5,922 bases of DNA. Source: Anaerolineales bacterium. GTDB lineage: Bacteria > Chloroflexota > Anaerolineae > 4572-78 > J111. This document shows, piece after piece, positions 1 through 4,800 of the stretch (the stretch's first letter is position 1; each line of letters begins with the position of its first letter). The notes beneath the pieces are model-generated. The model worked only from the letters and a program-made list of their open reading frames with translations. It did not search any database and was not told the origin of the DNA. The translations under genes and the position numbers were made by a program. The DNA is taken from positions 1 through 5,922 of the forward strand of contig JAAUSP010000484.1 in NCBI GenBank assembly GCA_012032575.1, given 5' to 3'.

Positions 1-822
1 TGGCGACTGAGTCCCCCCTGTCGGTTCCGATGGCGGCTTCGGCTGCCTCCGCAGGGTAGACCGCTCCTGCGCCCGTCCTACAAAAGGGATGCGCTCGATT
101 GGAGCCGGCGTCGAGTCGGGTAGAGCCATTTCCTGCTGGATAGAGGCGATGATGGCCTGTGTCTCCGGCATAGGGTCCAGGCCCAGTTCTCGTTGGAGGA
201 GTGCTTGGAGGTAGTGGTAGTGGACGAGCGCCTCGTTGCGGTGGCGTAGACGCCCTAAAAGGCGGAGGTAAGCCTGGTGGTTATGTTCGCCGAGTGGTTC
301 AGCCCTAATCAAACACCGGGCATATCTGAGGGCTTGGGGCAAATGGTTCTGCGCTTGATGGGCCTCGACCAACTTTTCCAGCGCCGCCAGGTATCGCTCC
401 CGGAGGTTGACCCGCCGAGTCAAAATCCAGTCATCGTAAATCTCCGGCAGCAGGTCGCCGGAGTAAAGCTCAACGGCCCGGGTTAGGGTCGTCAGGTCGC
501 CGGCCTGGAGCAGTTGTTCAAATTCCCAAACATCTACCCACAGGTCGGCGCTGGGGTTCAGTGCGACTGTATCTGGCTCGACGAGCAACCAGGCTTCGCC
601 CAGCCTCTGCCGCAGGCGGTAGAGGGTATCTGAAAAGTTGCGCCGCACTCGGTTGGGAGGAGCGTCCGGCCAGAGCAGGTCGGCCAGATACTCGCGGGTG
701 TGGGGAAGGTGGGGGTGCAGTAACAGGAAGGCCAAGAGACTCTGGACTTTGCTGCCGGAGATAGGGATAGGCCCGGCGGTAGCCTCGACCCGCAGAGCAC
801 CCAGTAGCCAGATATGTCTCAT
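1..822 (-). CDS. BTAD-domain (SARP/AfsR-like) transcriptional regulator, C-terminus beyond left edge
   Basis: Translation from ATG at 822 is open for 274 codons to the window edge. Residues about 1-95 form an OmpR-like winged-helix DNA-binding domain (WLLGALRVEA, then KVQSLLAFLLLHPH, LADLLWPDAPPNRVRRN and LYRLRQRLG). Residues about 97-232 form the bacterial transcriptional activation (BTAD) helical repeat domain, with the typical SGDLLPEIYDDWI, EALVHYHYLQALLQRELGLDPMPET and related segments. PFVGR at residues 246-250 is the usual entry into an AAA/STAND ATPase module, so the full protein is probably a large AfsR/MalT-like regulator. After Q260 the reading becomes unlike the family (RRQPKPPSEPTGG). 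Adding one base near 42-43 gives LRRQAEAAIGTDRG, which looks like normal AAA entry, so a frameshift is likely there. A GGGGG tract (829-833) lies 6 nt before the start as a plausible ribosome site. The target genes and signal cannot be told from sequence. Confidence 0.88.
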   Translation of the reverse strand, partial: MRHIWLLGALRVEATAGPIPISGSKVQSLLAFLLLHPHLPHTREYLADLLWPDAPPNRVRRNFSDTLYRLRQRLGEAWLLVEPDTVALNPSADLWVDVWEFEQLLQAGDLTTLTRAVELYSGDLLPEIYDDWILTRRVNLRERYLAALEKLVEAHQAQNHLPQALRYARCLIRAEPLGEHNHQAYLRLLGRLRHRNEALVHYHYLQALLQRELGLDPMPETQAIIASIQQEMALPDSTPAPIERIPFVGRAQERSTLRRQPKPPSEPTGGTQSP

Positions 823-858
823 TACTTGCCCCCAGAGTGGTTAGTTTATGGAACCTGA

Positions 859-920
859 CTAATCGCCCAGGTTTCAGGCACGCCTATCAGCCGACCTATT
901 ATAACATCAGGGGCGATTAG
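859..920. repeat. Perfect 10-bp inverted repeat flanking the regulator promoter
   Basis: CTAATCGCCC at 859-868 is the exact reverse complement of GGGCGATTAG at 911-920. The 42-bp interval contains the TATAAT at 898-903. The right arm overlaps the end of the predicted -35 element, and the left arm lies in the leader just downstream of the predicted start point. This geometry suits two operator half-sites, for example for autoregulation. That role is inferred; only the repeat itself is seen. Confidence 0.5.
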
Positions 921-924
921 CCAA
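898..924 (-). promoter_or_regulatory. Predicted sigma70-type promoter of the BTAD regulator
   Basis: On the minus strand a perfect TATAAT (898-903) is preceded by TTGGCT (919-924) at 15 bp, or TTTGGC (920-925) at 16 bp. Transcription would start near 891, giving an untranslated leader of about 70 nt before the ATG at 822. The -10 match is exact. The -35 is partial and the spacing slightly short. Confidence 0.5.
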
Positions 925-987
925 AAAATGATCCAGGCGATAGTACCGAATATTGGTAAAGGATGTAAGATCACGGAAAACCTGACC

Positions 988-1016
988 TTCAACTGTAAGC
1001 GGGGTTACAGTAAAAT
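988..1016 (+). promoter_or_regulatory. Possible weak promoter for the DUF427-Prx-TlpA cluster
   Basis: TAAAAT (1011-1016) resembles a -10 box. TTCAAC (988-993), at 17 bp spacing, is a poor -35. Transcription would begin near 1023, leaving a leader of about 95 nt before the preferred GTG start at 1119. The whole 960-1120 interval is AT-rich compared with the genes around it, as expected of a promoter and leader region. Confidence 0.3.
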
Positions 1017-1036
1017 ACTTCTTCTGCGTTTACTAT

Positions 1037-1059
1037 GGTACAAACATCGAAACTGTACC
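1037..1059 (+). promoter_or_regulatory. Small hairpin in the leader of the DUF427 gene
   Basis: GGTACA (1037-1042) and TGTACC (1054-1059) are exact inverted copies around an 11-nt loop. If translation starts at 1119 this hairpin sits in the untranslated leader. It has no U-run, so it is not a terminator. A 6-bp stem of this kind can arise by chance. Confidence 0.25.
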
Positions 1060-1100
1060 TTAATGGGCACCATCAAACCACGCTAAATCAAATTAAAGAT

Positions 1101-1109
1101 AAGAAAGGA
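1101..1109 (+). promoter_or_regulatory. Ribosome binding site favouring the GTG start at 1119
   Basis: The purine tract AAGAAAGGA ends 9 nt before GTG 1119. The alternative ATG at 1035 has only pyrimidine-rich sequence (cttctgcgtttact) before it. This site and the family's usual beginning (K-A-I-W-N-G) both favour 1119. Confidence 0.55.
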
Positions 1110-1118
1110 TTATTCACC

Positions 1119-1448
1119 GTGACTAAAGCCATCTGGAACGGGATTGTCTTAGCCGAGAATGACAAAACCATCGTCGTGGAAGGCAACCACTACTTTCCGC
1201 CTGAATCCATTAATCGGCAGTACTTTCAAGCCAGTGAAACCCAGACCGTGTGCCCCTGGAAAGGGGTTGCCAGCTATTATGACATAACAGTAGCGGGCCT
1301 GGTGAACCGAGGCGCCGCCTGGTATTATCCTGACCCCAAGCCGGCGGCCAGGAACATCAAGGGCTACATTGCCTTTTGGAAAGGGGTCAAAGTAGAATCA
1401 GACCAGGAAAAAGCACACCCCGGCCTGTTCGAGCGGTTATTGAAATAG
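1119..1448 (+). CDS. DUF427 family protein
   Basis: The 109-residue product matches the DUF427 family (Pfam NTP_transf_9) along its whole length. It begins TKAIWNGIVLAE, has EGNHYFPPESIN at residues 21-32, CPWKGVASYYD at 45-55 and AAWYYPDPKPAARNIKGY from residue 66, ending in FWKGV at 86-90. The family is a small single-domain cytoplasmic fold with no firmly established reaction, so no function is assigned. I chose GTG 1119 because it has a good ribosome site and puts the family's conserved start at residue 2. An in-frame ATG at 1035 would add 28 residues that do not look like the family and lacks a ribosome site. The stop is only 4 nt before the next ATG, so the two genes are probably co-transcribed and translationally coupled. 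The frame is intact. Confidence 0.88.
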   Translation: MTKAIWNGIVLAENDKTIVVEGNHYFPPESINRQYFQASETQTVCPWKGVASYYDITVAGLVNRGAAWYYPDPKPAARNIKGYIAFWKGVKVESDQEKAHPGLFERLLK

Positions 1449-1452
1449 AGAC

Positions 1453-1671
1453 ATGGTAACTATCGGCGATCCGGTCCCCGAGATAAATCTAAAAACGATC
1501 AGGGGCGAGACAATTTCCCTGGCCGAGACATGGCGCAGTGGACGTCACGCTTTGCTCATCTTTCTGCGTCACCTGGGCTGACTGCCCTGTCGCGACCACG
1601 TGGCGCAGTTGCGTCCGTACTACGACAACATCAGAGCCTTGAACACCGAGTCAAAAAAAGCGCAACGCTGA
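1453..1671 (+). CDS. Short peroxiredoxin-like (AhpC/TSA) ORF with in-frame TGA at the CxxC position; candidate selenoprotein or decaying gene
   Basis: From ATG 1453 the frame reads MVTIGDPVPEINL, a strand and loop typical of AhpC/TSA-like proteins, then HALLIFLRHLG at residues 32-42. TGA follows as codon 43, then LPCRDHVAQLRPYYDNIRAL, and a second TGA ends the frame at 1669-1671. In the peroxiredoxin-like family the motif after FLRH-G is CxxC followed by RE/RD-H-V-A-Q-L-R, so codon 43 sits exactly at the first, catalytic cysteine and the second cysteine (C46) is kept. Family-like sequence on both sides shows the TGA was, or is, read through. A SECIS-like hairpin follows at 1589-1626. If selenocysteine is inserted the product has 72 residues with a UxxC motif; otherwise a 42-residue peptide. 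Relatives are usually about 170-190 residues, so the second half of the thioredoxin fold is absent and the tail (TESKKAQR) is not family-like. It lies between the DUF427 and TlpA genes, 4 and 10 nt away. Confidence 0.6.
1579..1581 (+). other. In-frame TGA at the catalytic cysteine position (possible selenocysteine codon)
   Basis: This is codon 43 of the peroxiredoxin-like frame, between G42 and L44-P45-C46. It is followed by C, a context in which UGA terminates poorly. One substitution (TGC or TGT to TGA) separates it from a Cys codon. The other suspected errors in this window are base losses, so a simple indel error does not explain it. Confidence 0.5.
1589..1626 (+). promoter_or_regulatory. 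Candidate bacterial SECIS element
   Basis: Pairing by eye. The lower stem is GTCG 1589-1592 with CGAC 1623-1626. An internal loop of 5 and 4 nt follows (1593-1597 and 1619-1622). The middle stem is ACG 1598-1600 with CGT 1616-1618. U1601 is bulged. The upper stem is GGCGC 1602-1606 with GCGTC 1611-1615, including one G-U pair. The apical loop is AGTT 1607-1610. The loop starts 25 nt after the TGA and has G as its second base. Both agree with the general bacterial SECIS model (G in the first two loop bases, loop roughly 16-37 nt from UGA). The bulged U resembles the fdhF element of E. coli. No folding energy was computed, and the region is also under coding constraint. Confidence 0.45.
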
Positions 1672-1681
1672 TAAGAGGGAG

Positions 1682-2706
1682 ATGAAACAACAAACCATTT
1701 TCATTGGCTTAAGCTTGTTTGCCTGTATCCTGGTTGGTGGACTTGTGTTTGTGCTGTTAAAAAGCAACCCGCTTTTCCAGACAAACCCGGCCAATACTTC
1801 CCCCCAGATAATGGCGACGGTCAACGGGGTAGCTATCACCCGCGAGATGGTGGCAAAGGAGATCACCGTCAGCCGCTTCAACGTGAACACGCCCCTGCCG
1901 CCTTTAAGCGGCGATGATTTGAGCCGGGCAGCCGACGAAGCGCTCAACCAACTCATCACCCGGCAAATCGTGTTACAGGCAGCCAGCCGCCAAAACTTTG
2001 TACTGGATGATACCCTGATTGAAGGCCGGGTTGAGCTGCTGTTTGGGGCCAACGGCGACAAGGCTCTGGACGACGCCCTGCGCCAGGTCGGGATTGCCCG
2101 CGCCGATTTGAGCTGGTGGGTGCGGGAATTGACCACGGTTGAAGAATTTACCGTCAAAGTGATTATGGCCGGAGCCGCCCCCGAAACCCGCCAGCAGGTT
2201 TACAACGACTGGCTCAATGCCCAACGCGCCGCCGCCGACATCAAAACTTATCAGCAAGGCCAGGAACAAACTCTGCTGGCCCTGATGGGTGAGCCGGCCC
2301 CCAACTTCACCCTGACCAATCTGACCGCGCAGCCGGTCGCGCTGAGCGATTACCGGGGCAAGGTGGTGCTGGTCAATTTTTGGGCCAGTTGGTGTCCCTC
2401 CTGCCTCAGCGAGATGCCTGACTACGAACAGATTTATCAGCAGTACGGCGGGCCGGCGGGTGATTTTGTGGTCCTGGGGGTTAATTTGCAGGAAAGCCAA
2501 AGTCAGGTGGGAGCGTACAGCGCCGGCCTGGGGGTAACTTTTCCGGTACTGCTGGATACGGACGGAACTGTCACCACCCGGCAGTATCAAGTGACCGGTA
2601 TGCCCGGCAGTTTCATCATTGACCGGCAGGGCGTCATTTTTATCGCCACGTGGGGCCGTTGAGCGCCGAGGTACTGCAAGCCAAGCTGGCCGAACTGGGG
2701 CTATAA
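1682..2706 (+). CDS. Membrane-anchored SurA-N/TlpA-like thiol-disulfide oxidoreductase fusion (frameshift near 2640)
   Basis: ATG 1682 follows AAGAGGGAG and starts a signal anchor (IFIGLSLFACILVGGLVFVLL, about residues 6-26), so the rest should lie outside the cytoplasm. Residues about 42-160 resemble the N-terminal domain of SurA-type chaperones (ATVNGVAITREMVAKEI, then LNQLITRQIVLQAA). Residues about 205 onward are a TlpA/ResA-like thioredoxin domain with GEPAPNFTLTNL, VVLVNFWASWCPSC (active-site C238-P-S-C241) and the cis-proline loop TGMPGSFIID. As written the frame stops at 2660-2662 just after GVIFIATWGR. Adding one T to the T5 run at 2637-2641 gives GVIFYRHVGPLSAEVL and a natural end at TAA 2704-2706 (341 residues), so the break is probably a sequence error. 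The likely role is reduction or exchange of disulfides in extracytoplasmic proteins. The SurA part may bind unfolded substrates (inference). It lies 10 nt after the peroxiredoxin-like ORF. Confidence 0.87.
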
Positions 2707-3375
2707 GCCGCCAAAGGAGGCCAGGCGGTCAGGGTGAATACCGAGCCGGAGCAGACCGGGGATAACCAACCCGGTGAGGAGCACTTTCAACATCTGACGG
2801 CTCCATAGTTTAGGGGTTGACCTGATAATGACCTCCGGCAGATAAACCGTTGGCCCGTAGGTTTCCATCCGCTGAGCCAGGCCGTAATCGGCCAAAAGAT
2901 CAGAGGACCGGCAGCCACCTAAAGCCTGAAAGACCTCCCGGCGAATAAAAATACCGCTGTGGTCGTCATAGTGGCCCCTATAGCGTTGCTGTTTGAGCCG
3001 GCGCGTTAGCCAGCGAGTGAAAGGCGTGTCTTGATCAAATTTCAGATGAAAATTGCCGCCGATGGTTTGGGGTAATAACTGGAGGTTCTGCTCAATCGCC
3101 AATAAGGCATTCGATGACAGGCGGCTGTCGGGCCAGAGGAAAAGCAGCACCTCGCCGCGGGCCGCCGCTGCCCCGGCATTGAGCAAAGCCCCACCCCGTG
3201 TCCCCGGCAGCGGGACAATTTTGACCGGATCTTTGACCCAATCCAGGGTGTTATCCGTGCTGCCGCCATCCACCACAATCACCTCAAAGTCGCCGGGTTG
3301 GGTGGATAGCTGCGCCAGGGTCGCGGCTATGATCGCTTCGTCATTGCAGGTAGGGATGATGACAGAAATCAGCAT
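2701..3375 (-). CDS. Family 2 glycosyltransferase, TIGR04283-like
   Basis: The 224-residue product is a GT-A fold transferase. It begins MLISVIIPTCNDEAIIAATL, has VIVVDGGSTDNT at residues 32-43, GGALLNAGAAAARGEVLLFL at 61-80 and the metal-site region WPDSRL at 81-86. Further on come HYDDHSGIFIRREVFQALGG at 135-154 and LADYGLAQRMETYG at 161-174. Length and motif order match the TIGR04283 group, whose database name calls it rSAM/selenodomain-associated. In that family the metal-site segment is usually H-A-D-T-R; here it is W-P-D-S-R with the aspartate kept. The C-terminus (LLTGLVIPGLLRLGI) is a hydrophobic, possibly membrane-associated helix. I chose ATG 3375 because the family begins at this point; an ATG at 3453 would add residues unlike the family. 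It converges on the TlpA gene with a 6-bp overlap, and its first 17-20 bp overlap the divergent GT-C gene. No strong ribosome site is visible. Its acceptor is unknown. Confidence 0.87.
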   Translation of the reverse strand: MLISVIIPTCNDEAIIAATLAQLSTQPGDFEVIVVDGGSTDNTLDWVKDPVKIVPLPGTRGGALLNAGAAAARGEVLLFLWPDSRLSSNALLAIEQNLQLLPQTIGGNFHLKFDQDTPFTRWLTRRLKQQRYRGHYDDHSGIFIRREVFQALGGCRSSDLLADYGLAQRMETYGPTVYLPEVIIRSTPKLWSRQMLKVLLTGLVIPGLLRLGIHPDRLASFGGL

Positions 3376-4725
3376 AAGACACCATGTCAATCTAATCCTA
3401 ATCGGATTCGTCTGGCTGAGTTTCGCCCTGCACCTGTGGGGCATCCGGGGCAATCTGCCCTATGCGGCCGAGATTGACGAGCCGGTTTTTGTCACGCGGG
3501 CGATTCGCATGGCGGCCACGGGCGATTTGAATCCGCGCTGGTTTGGCCATCCCGGCTCGACCCTCATCTACCCGTTGGCGGGCCTGTATCACCTCGGGCG
3601 TAGTCTGGTCTCTCCCGGTATTCTCCTTCAGCCCGACCCCACGCTACAGACTGCTTTTAAGGTTAGTCCCAGCGAATTTTACCTGTTTGGCCGCTATTTG
3701 ACAATCGGCTATGCCGTTGCTGGCCTCCCCCTGGTTTATCACCTGGGGCGGCGCACTTTTGGCCGGCCAGCCGGGCTGATGGGGGCCGGGTTAACCACCT
3801 TGCCCGTTATCGCCGTGGCCCACAGCCAGATGGTCCGCACCGACAGCGCCGCCACCTTTTTTGGCCTGTTGAGTCTGTGGTTCTGCCTGAAAGTCTATGA
3901 CCGGCCAACCTTAATCCGCTTCACCCTGGCCGGACTGAGCATCGGCCTGGCAATAGCCAGCCGCTATTTTATGGTGGCCCTGGTTCCAATTTTGCTGGCG
4001 GCAGCGGGGCTGGCCTGGCGACAAAAACGCACTGAAGCTGACTGGCGTCGAGTTTGGCCGGGCCTGGGCCTGGGCGGGCTGAGTGTCGGGTTGGCCTTCG
4101 CCCTCTCCACCCCTTATTTTTTTCTGGATTTTCAAGCTGCCCTGCACTGGATTGTGGCCGAAGCCAACGATGTTCACATTCACGCCGATGGCTTATCGCC
4201 GCCGGAGAATCTGGTTTGGTATCTCATCCATGCTATCCCGGCCAGCCTGACCTGGCCAATTGCCGGTTTTGCCGCCTTGGGGGTCGCCTGGGCTGGCTAT
4301 CACCGCCTGGTGCGGCCACTGCTATTGCTCGGCTTTGTTGTCGTCTTCTTGGCGGGCCTCAGCCTGTCTGATCTGCACTGGCAGCGCTGGCTCATTCCTG
4401 TTTTGCCCCTGCTGGCTCTGTTTGCAGGGCATGGGTTGGTTATCATCGGCTCGAGCCTCGCCTTGCATTTGAGTTGGCCGGCGGCGGTCCGGCGGTATGT
4501 GGGGGGTGTTCTCCTCCTGCTGGTGCTGGTCTGGCCCGTTTATCAAGTGGGGCTGCACAACCTGCGCCAATCTGCCCCAGTACCCGTGTGCTGGCGAGAG
4601 CGTGGATTTTAGCTAACTTGCCGGCGGGCAGCAAGATTGCCCAGGAGTGGTATAGCGCGACGCTGTTTGGGGGCGGTTTCAACCAAGCGCCAGAGGGGGT
4701 CCCTTCGCCGGGGGTCTCCGGCTAA
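3359..4725 (+). CDS. Multi-pass GT-C (PMT/ArnT-like) glycosyltransferase (frameshift near 4576)
   Basis: This is a polytopic protein of about ten predicted membrane helices, the first at residues 10-29. EIDEP (residues 38-42) in the first outer loop supplies the acidic residues expected of GT-C catalytic sites. It is followed by TGDLNPRWFGHPGSTLIYPL, a typical early loop of Chloroflexota PMT-like enzymes. HSQMVRTDSAATFFGLLSLW and LHWQRWLIPVLPLLALFAG are further conserved family segments. Such enzymes move a sugar from a lipid-phosphate donor onto a lipid or protein outside the membrane. As written the frame stops at 4612 after an odd tail (VPVCWRERGF). Adding one C to the C4 run at 4575-4578 gives STRVLARAWILANLPAGSKIAQEW and a stop at 4723-4725 (455 residues). 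The tail after about 4660 (FGGGFNQAPEGVPSPG) is not family-like, so the end may be shortened or carry another error. ATG 3356 and 3359 are both possible, with AGG at 3348-3350 as a weak ribosome site. The open frame back to 3053 is only antisense to the neighbouring gene. Confidence 0.83.
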
Positions 4726-4800
4726 TTCACCAGCGGGACCGGTGCAAAAACTACGTGAAGAGGACGAATTTTTATAGTAATTTCTCCTATCAACCACAGC

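Noticed and set aside
277..486. Plus-strand open frames within 277-844
   Set aside because: They are antisense shadows of the BTAD regulator, whose minus-strand frame has clear domain matches throughout.
1035..1118. ATG 1035 as the start of the DUF427 gene
   Set aside because: It lacks a ribosome site, the extra residues are not family-like, and GTG 1119 has both a good site and the usual family beginning. It is not fully excluded.
1531..1609. Direct repeat TGGCGCAGT at 1531-1539 and 1601-1609
   Set aside because: It is a 9-bp repeat inside coding sequence, in different codon contexts, and is compatible with chance.
1653..1659. A7 run as a frameshift fusing the peroxiredoxin-like ORF to the TlpA protein
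   Set aside because: Removing one A would give a fused frame into the signal anchor, but all other suspected errors are missing bases. The anchor needs to be N-terminal, and a ribosome-binding sequence precedes ATG 1682.
3053..3358. Upstream extension of the GT-C open frame back to 3053
   Set aside because: It is antisense to the conserved GT2 coding sequence and low in family-like character. The membrane protein begins naturally at 3356/3359.
3376..3453. Upstream start at 3453 for the GT2 gene
   Set aside because: It adds residues with no family resemblance, and they lie antisense to the first helix of the GT-C gene.
4726..4800. Terminator between the convergent GT-C and Kelch genes
   Set aside because: CACC/GGTG near 4728-4743 makes only a 4-bp stem with a 9-nt loop, and the T-run (about 4769) is too far away.
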